A stretch of 10,186 nt of DNA from Spinellus fusiger (taxonomy: Eukaryota; Mucoromycota; Mucoromycetes; Mucorales; Phycomycetaceae), in assembly GCA_025094145.1 (NCBI GenBank), contig JALLLS010000195.1, positions 1 through 10,186 on the forward strand, given 5' to 3'. Shown piece by piece: positions 1 to 7,765 of the stretch. The position numbers and the translations under genes are program-made. Positions within the stretch are counted from its first letter, which is position 1, and each line of letters begins with the position of its first letter. The notes under the pieces were generated by a model, which had not been told where the DNA came from, did not search any database, and worked only from the letters and a program-made list of their open reading frames with translations.

Positions 1-227
1 CACATCTAGCCATATTTTAATTTATCCCTAATATGATTTATTTATTTTTGAAATGATCTCTACCACCTTAGTCTACAAAGGCAAATTGACCTGTAGCATG
101 TGTTTGGCACTTTAAATTCAGAGAGATAAGTAAAAGATGTTCAAAGCTTTATAATGATTACTAGACAGTGTAATATCTTTTGAATGTCAAGATTCAAATT
201 ACACACACTTTATTAGTTTCTAGATAG
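1..227. other. Unique AT-rich left flank, no gene seen
   Basis: This is AT-rich DNA outside the inverted repeat. I see no open reading frame, RNA gene or recognisable repeat in it. It ends where identity between the two arms begins. The 10 bases before the left arm (218-227) do not match the 10 bases after the right arm (7073-7082), so no target-site duplication is evident. Confidence 0.6.
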
Positions 228-360
228 TTTGTCTGTAGCATGAGTTTCTGTCAGTTATTCAAACAAGGCTCCAGCGATATCTAAAAAGGATAAAGACAAG
301 AATGAACCAGTAAACTTGTATTTGTATTGGTTCTAGTAGTATCATTAGAGTCTTTATGTG

Positions 361-380
361 TGTTTGTGTGTGTGTGTGTG
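361..380. repeat. (TG)n microsatellite in left arm
   Basis: This is a short TG dinucleotide tract with one TTT interruption. It is copied with the same length in the right arm as CA repeats around 6920-6939. Confidence 0.9.
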
Positions 381-790
381 ATATCTAAAGGAGTGCTGTG
401 GATGGGTATTATTCTCCCTCTGAGATAATCTTCAAGTTGGTACTTAATACTATTGATATAAGATGTATATTAGCAGCCATCTTTCACTTTAGCGTGAATG
501 GATTAATATATACTTGGAGAATATATAAGTATAAGAGACTCTATTATTGCTATTGTGGACCAGGACTTGCAAAACGGGTGACTATTCAGACTTCTAACCA
601 GTATCACATAAAGGTGTCTTGGTTATCATTCTTCTGGTAGGATGTACACCTGAAGAACTTGTTATAGTTTTCTAATAAAATCAAATACATGTAAGAATCT
701 TAGCTTGCTTCTACAGGCATGCTATATCTTTTTTTTTTTACTTTATTAATGTCTTGTTGACTGTGTAGCATTTCTGGTCTAGAGAAATAG

Positions 791-818
791 ATAATAATAA
801 TAATAATAATAATAATAA
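791..818. repeat. (ATA)n trinucleotide microsatellite in left arm
   Basis: This 28-bp perfect ATA/AAT tract has a copy of exactly the same length in the right arm (6481-6508). Microsatellites normally change length quickly, so equal length supports very recent common origin or homogenisation of the arms. Confidence 0.9.
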
Positions 819-1183
819 AGAAAGAAAAAGCCTTTAATAACACTGAATAGTGCCAGCTACTATTTATCATTCATTCGTAGGACGGTGTCTTCAATAGCTT
901 CTTGGGTCTAGAGGTATTTGGTTAGTTAACGTACGATTCACTCTGCTCTTTTCTATTCAACTTGTTTGTCATTCTTTTATACTTCTGTTTTACTCTAATG
1001 ATTAATACAAATAGAAGAACTTGGATGAATTAACCACCAAATATAACAACTTTACCATTAAAAGGCACACATTCCGATACATGCTATTACACTTTCTTAC
1101 TATCTCTAAAAGATCTATCCACTGCATCAAATAAGCTACGGCTCATCATAGATACTTTATCCCAAACTAATCATTGTGTGGCT

Positions 1184-1212
1184 TTTTTATTTTATTTTAT
1201 TTTATTTTATTT
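1184..1212. repeat. (TTTTA)n pentanucleotide repeat in left arm
   Basis: About five tandem TTTTA units occur here. The right arm holds the complementary tract of equal length around 6087-6115. Confidence 0.85.
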
Positions 1213-1281
1213 AGTTATTTTTTACGATTTGCTAACTGCTAACTTTTATATATATTAATATACTTTTTTTTAAAAATAAAT

Positions 1282-1370
1282 AAAAATAAAGTCGCAGTTT
1301 TTGTAATTTGATGTCGTCCAAAGAAACTTGCTGTCCAAAAATAAAGTCGCTTGATCCAAAAATAAAGTCG
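1282..1370 (+). repeat. Three copies of a 13-bp motif AAAAATAAAGTCG near the inner end of the arm
   Basis: AAAAATAAAGTCG occurs at 1282-1294, 1337-1349 and 1358-1370. The last two copies extend to CCAAAAATAAAGTCG and lie 21 bp apart, about two helical turns. The mirrored set (CGACTTTATTTTT) lies at 5929-5941, 5950-5962 and 6005-6017 in the right arm. Clustered short direct repeats near element ends are often transposase-binding sites in DNA transposons. Here they lie about 80 bp upstream of a candidate start codon, so a promoter role is equally possible. The repeats are seen; the function is inferred. Confidence 0.85.
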
Positions 1371-1447
1371 TGTTCACGTTTCATGCACTTTGATTTCGTT
1401 TAGTAATTTTCATATAAAATTGTTGGTGTTTTTATATTATATTATAA

Positions 1448-3277
1448 ATGAGTTGTTGTACTCAATTTCCAATGAATACACTTCCAGAAAGACCTTCTGA
1501 GGATGAATGGCAAGTGTGAGGGATGCCATTGAGTTTTCTCTCACACACACACACCTCTTTTTTCTTTTTCTTTATTATCGTCTCGCCTTCATCTTCCCCT
1601 TTGACTTGATTTTGTTGAGGCAGAAATGAGCAATGATACCTGTCAATCATGGAAGAAATTAATATAAAAAAACTTACACAATAAAAGTACAGACATCATA
1701 AGCAATATATTGTTATCACAATCGGCAACAGTAAGTCCTGTGTTTTTGATATTGGCATACGTATTTATTTTATTTTTCTTGACATAACTCCAAAGGAATT
1801 TAATCGTGATGATAATGGGTCATTTACTTGTGATGTGTGCACCACACTGATCAATGAAACTGACAATTTTAAGCGATACGTCCAACGACATTATGGCAAA
1901 TAGTCCAAGACTGATGATTATGACTTGGACTCTGAAGATGCAACCATTGAAGATCTAGCAACCAACCAACCTATGCTTCATCGAACAGCACCCACATTAT
2001 CAGTTGAAATGAATGCTCAAGCCACCTCCACTATAACCTGGTGTGATTCCAAAACAGCCATCCTTTCTGCAATGCATGCGCTCCATAAACTAAAAGAAAT
2101 CCAACGACAAAATTTTTAGTTGCTGAACTGGGCGAATTACAACCGATTGGTATTATCAGAAATGGACTGGAGCACAACTTTCTGGCAGATAGCAACACAA
2201 TCCCATCTGTTCTGGAAACCGAAGACCCTTTGTCACCCGTTTTTTATTCAGTTTCAAATATCATACATTTACACAAGATGAAACCAATATTTGCCAAACA
2301 ACCCTGTTGCCCAATCATATTGCAATTCGCCCAATACAAAGATTGATTACAAAGGAAAGTTACGTTGAAATAAATGAAGAGACATCAGCTATCCTTAACA
2401 CTGATTGGAATCGATATCCTTGGGTATGATACGTGTGTACTCGCATGATGGAAGGAACTTTGCTGATAGACTCTAACAAAGAGTGATATCTACAGAAAAG
2501 AAGCTGAAGCTTACTTTGTTTTGTGGTAGATTGATGATTTACTGTACTGAAGTATACGGCCAAACGCCTGAACATGATGACCATCACGAGAAGATCAAAT
2601 CAACAAAGACACAAATATTACCATCGTCTCTACCTCAACCCTTCACACGCTACCCAAACATCGAAGTTAAAATAATCAAAATGACAACAGCTGCAAGCTT
2701 ACATTAGGATTCAAGAAATGAATGTACTCATCACATCATCCATTCGTATTGATACTGTGTTGGAGCCTAGCCTTGGTCCTTCGCCTTCAAATGAATTTGA
2801 ACCATCCTCAACACATCTATCTTTGTCTCAAAGTAGTTTATTAACTGGTACACGTCCACAACTTTTGATACTAGATACAAAAAACTATACATCTTTGACA
2901 AGCTTTCTCAACTACGCCAGGTTAAGTCAAAGTTCTGCTTTCCAAGCACATATCTACTATGCCGTTCCTCTTCTGTTTTTACAAACGATACCCGTTGTAG
3001 ACCAGCAACTTTGTGGACGTTGTCAGATTTTGATACAAGCAATGACAACACACCCATAGTATCTTTGGTGTCAAGACTATTCCGTGCAATTGCAATAAAT
3101 GTGTTTGATCATGGAAAAGATGCAAGCTTAAAGATGGACTAGATAAAGAATCTTTCAATCATTGATCGACTTGTTTAATGATATGCTGGAAATCCCTATC
3201 TTGGGCAATCAGAACTTGAATCACTTTCTGACATAACTTGCAGAAAACCTAACCACAGCAATCTCCAATGTCAATAA
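1448..3277 (+). pseudogene. Broken gene with an N-terminal C2H2-like zinc finger
   Basis: A three-part model reads in frame: exon 1 1448-1515, exon 2 1688-1730, exon 3 from 1796. The introns would be 1516-1687 (donor GTGAGG) and 1731-1795 (donor GTAAGT, acceptor AAAG). The predicted start is MSCCTQFPMN and the first intron begins only nine bases before the arm ends. Residues 49-69 spell Cys-x2-Cys-x12-Tyr-x3-His (Cys codons 1829 and 1838, Tyr 1877, His 1889). This is a C2H2 finger with its first His lost to Tyr. A TAG at 1901 follows at once. Coding-like stretches continue in shifting frames, for example 1904-2118, about 2110-2346, 2340-2425 and 3030-3274, with several stops and frameshifts. 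I recognise no domain after the finger and cannot name the family. It may be a DNA-binding protein of the element or a captured host gene. The alternative is a single exon from the ATG at 1649, which hits a stop at 1682. Confidence 0.6.
1525..1687. other. Start of spacer; probable intron 1 of the zinc-finger gene
   Basis: This stretch holds a short CA run (about 1543-1554), a long pyrimidine-rich tract (1554-1608) and an AG at 1622-1623 that resembles a 3' splice site. Splicing there does not keep an open frame after exon 1, whereas the AG at 1686-1687 does. Similarity to the right-arm side continues weakly to about 1531 and then stops. Confidence 0.4.
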
Positions 3278-3663
3278 TAAGTTGGCAAGAAATGTTTATG
3301 ATATCTTTTACAATAACAAATAATAATTATTTCTGGAAGTGCTGTAAACAATATGATAAAAGCTTTATGTACATAGTATATCATTATTGATAAAATGAAT
3401 ATAAATGGTTACAACTAAATAATATCATTATATTTAAAGCGTATACAGTAAATTATAACATGACTTGTACTAGATGATATATTTCACAAATGATTTACTT
3501 AGTGTTAGGGATATAATCATATACAGTATAATTAATTAATTAAATTCCTAAAGGATTCTCACAGAGTTGCTATATTGTCCTTTATTCTTTTTTTCCCTTA
3601 CAAATTCACCTTTTAACTTTAAAACAGGAAGAGTTGACAAGAAGTTTTTTTTTAGTTGGAGAA
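3278..3663. other. AT-rich spacer sequence without a gene
   Basis: This lies between the last coding trace of the zinc-finger pseudogene and the LINE target-site duplication. It is AT-rich with an ATTAATTAATTAA-like stretch near 3530 and several T runs. I see no open frame or repeat that I can assign. Confidence 0.6.
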
Positions 3664-3678
3664 GCTAGGGAAGAAGTT
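3664..3678. repeat. 15-bp target-site duplication at the LINE 3' end
   Basis: GCTAGGGAAGAAGTT here is identical to 5702-5716. The two copies bracket the LINE remnant exactly: the flanking bases differ on both sides. The length fits target-primed reverse transcription by non-LTR elements. Confidence 0.9.
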
Positions 3679-3815
3679 TTCTTTTTGTAAAGGAGCGGTG
3701 CTCGTTTCTATTGTGAGTTTGCTATCTTAAGAAATATCACAACTTTCATTTTTGTGTTTTTCTATTTTTTTAGTTGTTTTTCTGTGTATGTATTTTGTGT
3801 TTTATAATATAATAA

Positions 3816-4810
3816 TTAGTTTCTCAAGTCCAACTCGGCTTGCAGCTTGAAGACCAAGTGATCCACCGTGGTCAGAACATGGACAGGGTTAAAAGGAGTT
3901 GTATATAAAAAAAAAGGTCCAATGGTGTCTCCAGATAGCGAAATAAGTATCCATTGACGTTGATCTGTATCATTGTAGAGAAGAGGAGTTGGCAGATACA
4001 AGTGACAACGGCAGGTGAAGAGTTGAACTTGTAGAAGACCCTCTGAAGGTATCCTGAATGTATACGATCATATGCCTTTTCTTGGTCAAGTAGAAGCCCA
4101 ATGGCTGTAGAGTTTGTAGTGCGTGCATATTCCATCAACATGTTAATTAACATTGAGATCAGCAATAAAACGACCCTTCAAAAAACCAGTTGGGTAGGGC
4201 GATATGAGTGAACCAGCAGCAGAGAGGAGACAAGAACTCAAGAGACGAGTAAACATCTTGGCATCTGTATTGATCAGTGCCATTGGATACCAGTTATTCA
4301 ATGAGGGCAGATCCCTTCTCTCTTTGGCAGCAGACTGACACATGTGGATTGCTTAAAAGGTTTTCTAATGCTTCTGGATCTACTGGTTCTGGTGTATACA
4401 ACTGCTCATAAAAGCAAGCTGCAGCTTCTTTCATCCCCTCAGGATTAGTGTCCAGCATGTCATTGGTAGAGTGAGAGGCAGACAATGTTCTTGTGAGTTT
4501 GGCGACTCTCCACTGTTTTCTTCAGGTATCCAGCAGAGGTCTCTCCATTCTTTCTCCAAAGTTTACCTGCGCAAAGGGCTTGTTGTTCTGTGCGTTCAAT
4601 CTGAATCGCATGAAGCTGCCTCTCAATCACTGGCAGTTGGAAATTCTGACCAGGATTGGAGGTAAACTTCTTCACTAGGAAGTCTCTTTTACTCTGCAGC
4701 AATCGCTCCATATTCTGCAGGTTCATCTGTGGACGTCTGTTAAAGGATTGAATCAATCCACATACAGTGGTCTTCAAGAGATCCCACTGCATCTGTGGCA
4801 AATCTTGCAC
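3816..4810 (-). pseudogene. LINE ORF2 fragment: linker and reverse transcriptase, broken
   Basis: The reading frame is split into overlapping pieces (4810-4460, 4485-4294, 4343-4143, 4165-3872, 4001-3816). Seen in order are the pre-RT linker (WRKNGETSAGYLKKTVESRQ), the first RT block (NWYPMALINTDAKMFTRLL), the GFLKGRFIAD block, and motif A with its catalytic Asp (LLLDQEKAYDRI). After NVNGYL the frame changes near 3960. A shortened GDTIGPF stretch stands where RQGDPLSP is expected, and a TVDH-LVF stretch lies where YADD-LVF is expected, so motif C appears lost. The region between these blocks is much shorter than in intact LINE reverse transcriptases, which indicates internal deletions. It copied its own RNA at nicked chromosomal targets in intact relatives; this copy cannot. 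Confidence 0.9.
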
Positions 4811-5701
4811 TGAGAAGGCCGAGGTACAAGACGAAGTTGATGGGCATATGCATACTGAGAGTAGTTGAGATCTTCAAACAGTATGAAGGTGGTGGGGTCT
4901 CCTCTTCTTTCTCTTCTTCATTATTATTAGCATGAGAGTCCACATAGAACTCCTCTTGGCTAGATGTATCCACATGCGTATACCCTTTAAACACAGTTTG
5001 CTGGGCCAGCAGAGGTGAGTCAGGGGTGCCTGGGGCAGTGTACTGAATGTTGGGTGGGTTCGGGAAAGATGTTCCTTCTATAGTAGCAGCTGTTGTGAGA
5101 ACAAGTATCTTGAAAGGCTTCTCTGAGTTTGGAGGGCGAGTCATGTAAATATGACCCGAGCCACAGTAGAATAGGTTGTCCTGATCTACAACAATCTCCC
5201 GGACTACATCAAAGGGAGCAGAAGGATCAGGTTGATATTCAGTCTTAACAGCTTATTCTCGGAAGACACTACAAAAACAGAAGAAATGGACACACTATTG
5301 GCAAGAATAGAAGAAGTGCAGGCTTTATCGCAAGAGGCTCTATCACCAAAATGAAGTTCAATAGAATCAATGTTGTTCTTTTTCATTAGATGTGAGGCCA
5401 TAGTAAGTGCCTCTGATATAGATCTTGCTCAAAGAAGGCCAAAATGCATTATATAATGCAGTGTCATAAAGGAGAACTTCAAACATGACTGAGTGAGCTG
5501 TTATACCCTATCATCATTCCTGAGGACAAGTATGAGGGTTCTATGACCCGATGACTACTGCAATCCGGTGGTTGATAGAAGAATGAGAGACGCTTTTCTG
5601 AGCTGCTCTGGCATAGGAAAGGGAAGCTTTGAGTGGTGGTGTGGGTAGCGGTGGTGGTCGCTTAGGAAGAGCCTCTAGAGTTGTTTTGGGAAGAGCTATA
5701 G
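4811..5701 (-). pseudogene. LINE ORF1-like fragment, broken
   Basis: The minus-strand sequence begins in frame with ALPKTTLEALPKRPPPLPTP and SYARAAQK, a proline-rich N-terminal part, and meets a stop at about 5533. A second coding block runs from about 5240 to 4811 and reads DVVREIVVDQDNLFYCGSGH, then MTRPPNSEKPFKILVLTTAA, then an acidic NNNEEEKEEE tract and a PPPS segment. The stretch between these blocks has stops in every frame. ORF1 proteins of LINEs bind the element RNA. I see no clear CCHC zinc knuckle. Assignment to ORF1 rests on position upstream of the reverse transcriptase inside the same target-site duplication, not on a recognised domain. Confidence 0.65.
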
Positions 5702-5716
5702 GCTAGGGAAGAAGTT
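5702..5716. repeat. 15-bp target-site duplication at the LINE 5' end
   Basis: This is identical to 3664-3678. It marks the upstream boundary of the minus-strand LINE. Removing 3679-5716 restores an uninterrupted pre-insertion spacer. Confidence 0.9.
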
Positions 5717-5743
5717 GTTAATGTTGAATGTGTTAACTGATTA

Positions 5744-5798
5744 TTGCCATTCATCCAATGACATCCCTCAATAGATCCCTCACACTTGCCATTCATCC
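5744..5798. repeat. Short direct repeats at the inner edge of the right arm
   Basis: TTGCCATTCATCC occurs at 5744-5756 and again at 5786-5798, 42 bp apart. Between them ATCCCTCA is repeated at 5763-5770 and 5775-5782. The second ATCCCTCA starts exactly at the arm boundary (5775). Read in reverse, the first copy resembles the left-arm edge (TGAGGGATGCCATTG at 1517-1531). The right edge therefore looks like it gained a roughly 12-bp duplication. Confidence 0.8.
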
Positions 5799-7072
5799 TC
5801 AGAAGGTCTTTCTGGAAGTGTATTCATTGGAAATTGAGTACAACAACTCATTTATAATATAATATAAAAACACCAACAATTTTATATGAAAATTACTAAA
5901 CGAAATCAAAGTGCATGAAACGTGAACACGACTTTATTTTTGGATCAAGCGACTTTATTTTTGGACAGCAAGTTTCTTTGGACGACATCAAATTACAAAA
6001 ACTGCGACTTTATTTTTATTTATTTTTAAAAAAAAGTATATTAATATATATAAAAGTTAGCAGTTAGCAAATCGTAAAAAATAACTAAATAAAATAAAAT
6101 AAAATAAAATAAAAAAGCCACACAATGATTAGTTTGGGATAAAGTATCTATGATGAGCCGTAGCTTATTTGATGCAGTGGATAGATCTTTTAGAGATAGT
6201 AAGAAAGTGTAATAGCATGTATCGGAATGTGTGCCTTTTAATGGTAAAGTTGTTATATTTGGTGGTTAATTCATCCAAGTTCTTCTATTTGTATTAATCA
6301 TTAGAGTAAAACAGAAGTATAAAAGAATGACAAACAAGTTGAATAGAAAAGAGCAGAGTGAATCGTACGTTAACTAACCAAATACCTCTAGACCCAAGAA
6401 GCTATTGAAGACACCGTCCTACGAATGAATGATAAATAGTAGCTGGCACTATTCAGTGTTATTAAAGGCTTTTTCTTTCTTTATTATTATTATTATTATT
6501 ATTATTATCTATTTCTCTAGACCAGAAATGCTACACAGTCAACAAGACATTAATAAAGTAAAAAAAAAAAAGATATAGCATGCCTGTAGAAGCAAGCTAA
6601 GATTCTTACATGTATTTGATTTTATTAGAAAACTATAACAAGTTCTTCAGGTGTACATCCTACCAGAAGAATGATAACCAAGACACCTTTATGTGATACT
6701 GGTTAGAAGTCTGAATAGTCACCCGTTTTGCAAGTCCTGGTCCACAATAGCAATAATAGAGTCTCTTATACTTATATATTCTCCAAGTATATATTAATCC
6801 ATTCACGCTAAAGTGAAAGATGGCTGCTAATATACATCTTATATCAATAGTATTAAGTACCAACTTGAAGATTATCTCAGAGGGAGAATAATACCCATCC
6901 ACAGCACTCCTTTAGATATCACACACACACACACAAACACACATAAAGACTCTAATGATACTACTAGAACCAATACAAATACAAGTTTACTGGTTCATTC
7001 TTGTCTTTATCCTTTTTAGATATCGCTGGAGCCTTGTTTGAATAACTGACAGAAACTCATGCTACAGACAAA
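5775..7072 (-). repeat. Right arm of the 1.3-kb near-perfect inverted repeat
   Basis: This 1,298-bp segment is the reverse complement of 228-1524 with a single-base homopolymer difference (12 A at 6560-6571 against 11 T). It repeats all features of the left arm in mirror order, including the three CGACTTTATTTTT motifs and the microsatellites with unchanged lengths. Its outer end lies 693 bp upstream of the bHLH start codon. The arms and 4.25-kb spacer could form a very long hairpin if transcribed through. Confidence 0.95.
5780..5851 (-). pseudogene. Orphan mirror copy of the zinc-finger gene's first exon
   Basis: On the minus strand this reads MSCCTQFPMNTLPERPSEDE and so on for 23 residues, identical to the candidate exon 1 at 1448-1519 in the left arm. 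Here it points into the LINE remnant and not into zinc-finger sequence, so it has no downstream exons. The upstream TATTATATTATAA stretch, a possible TATA region, is copied with it. This is an inference from the exon model; if exon 1 is wrong, this is only repeat sequence. Confidence 0.45.
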
Positions 7073-7765
7073 TTATTTAGAAATATTCGCGATCATCTAA
7101 TCATAATTTATAAATGGTTCAACTCATTTTTATCCTTGTCTAATTTTAGAGTAAAAGCTTGAAGAAACCTTGCCCGATTTACAGCAAAATAAATATAAAA
7201 CTTAGTTAATGTGAGTCAAAGTCAAAATGTTAGCACTCTCATTAGCACTATGCAGACTTGAAAATAATAAATAGAATTGTTTAAGCATCAAGCCTTGTAT
7301 GTTTTATGATAAAAAAAAATAGTGTTTATATATATATTAGGAATTACATCAGAAATATAGGTTATATCCTGGCTATAAATCATTAGACGAGTTACTTATA
7401 AAATAATAATATCGGAGGATCTCCATTGAAGCGATGATGTTCTCTCTCTAATATAAACAGCCAATAGCATGAATTGAAAAGTACTGCAAAGTATTATTAT
7501 TGGTTGAGTAAGCAGCACACGCAACTGCCATCGGAGAAACTATTGATCGTGTAACCGTTTGCCAGCCTTTCAGTAGAAGACACATTGGCCACGTTGTGTA
7601 GTGGAGTCAGTTGATTTGATTGAGCTTTTGGGCTTCCTATACTTGTTTTGCCCCTTTGCACATATTTTAGACAGATGGTTTAAATATTATTTCTTTTCTT
7701 CTGGAACATATTATTATTCGTCATAGTGTATTGGCTTCTTACTGTCTTTAAGATACTTCAGAAAC
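7073..7765 (+). promoter_or_regulatory. Upstream region of the bHLH gene
   Basis: This is unique AT-rich DNA between the right arm and the bHLH start codon. Two opposed CCAAT-box cores occur, CCAAT at 7461-7465 and ATTGG at 7499-7503; such sites bind the HAP/NF-Y complex in fungi. A TATAAAT-like string lies near 7374-7380. The transcription start cannot be placed from sequence. No other gene is visible here. Any regulatory DNA that lay further upstream is now separated from the gene by the 6.8-kb fold-back structure. Confidence 0.45.
7675..7683 (+). other. Possible two-codon upstream ORF
   Basis: ATG GTT TAA lies 83 bp upstream of the bHLH start. If it is in the mature leader it could lower translation of the main frame. 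It would not be present if the leader starts later, or if it is removed by splicing. Confidence 0.2.

Larger units (their letters stand above)
228..1524 (+). repeat. Left arm of a 1.3-kb near-perfect inverted repeat
   Basis: This 1,297-bp segment is the reverse complement of 5775-7072. I compared the whole length line by line. The only difference is a T run of 11 (729-739) against 12 A in the other arm. Paired positions sum to 7300 outside that run and to 7299 inside it. The arm is non-coding for most of its length and holds three simple repeats, a thrice-repeated 13-bp motif near its inner end, and the probable first exon of the spacer's zinc-finger gene (from 1448). It could be the terminal inverted repeat of a large DNA element or one half of an inverted duplication. 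No transposase and no flanking target duplication were seen to decide between these. Confidence 0.95.
3679..5701 (-). mobile_element. Non-LTR retrotransposon (LINE) remnant, nested in the spacer
   Basis: This 2,023-bp insertion on the minus strand is bounded by the 15-bp duplication GCTAGGGAAGAAGTT. Read on its own strand it starts inside a proline-rich ORF1 reading frame without a start codon, so it is 5'-truncated. It then runs through ORF1-like sequence, a linker and a reverse transcriptase, and ends in an A-rich tail (ACAAAAAGAAAA) directly against the target duplication. Complete LINEs of this kind also encode an endonuclease between ORF1 and the reverse transcriptase. None is visible here, and the ORF1-like and linker parts meet near 4800-4860, so that region was deleted. 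Several frames are broken. The element is dead, but both ends of the insertion survive. Confidence 0.92.

Noticed and set aside
398..640. 80-residue open frame in the left arm, with an identical one at 6660-6902 in the right arm
   Set aside because: It begins with GTG, has no internal ATG and is preceded closely by an in-frame stop. Its presence in both arms only reflects the duplication, so it is not evidence of conservation.
361..818. CRISPR-like or bacterial repeat array
   Set aside because: The repeats are simple microsatellites without spacers, in a eukaryotic context.
1462..1650. 62-residue minus-strand open frame over the arm edge
   Set aside because: It is built largely from the CA/GT run and the pyrimidine tract read in reverse (poly-Lys, Val-Cys repeats), which is low-complexity shadow sequence.
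2360..2707. Short open frames on both strands in the middle of the spacer
   Set aside because: They are short and overlapping, and are better explained as fragments or shadows of the decayed zinc-finger gene.
4471..4678. Plus-strand open frames of 61-64 residues opposite the LINE
   Set aside because: They are antisense shadows of the reverse transcriptase linker, which is clearly coding on the minus strand.
228..7072. A Maverick/Polinton-type or other giant self-synthesising element
   Set aside because: No polymerase, integrase, protease or capsid-like sequence is visible, and the spacer is far too short and is explained by the zinc-finger pseudogene and the LINE.
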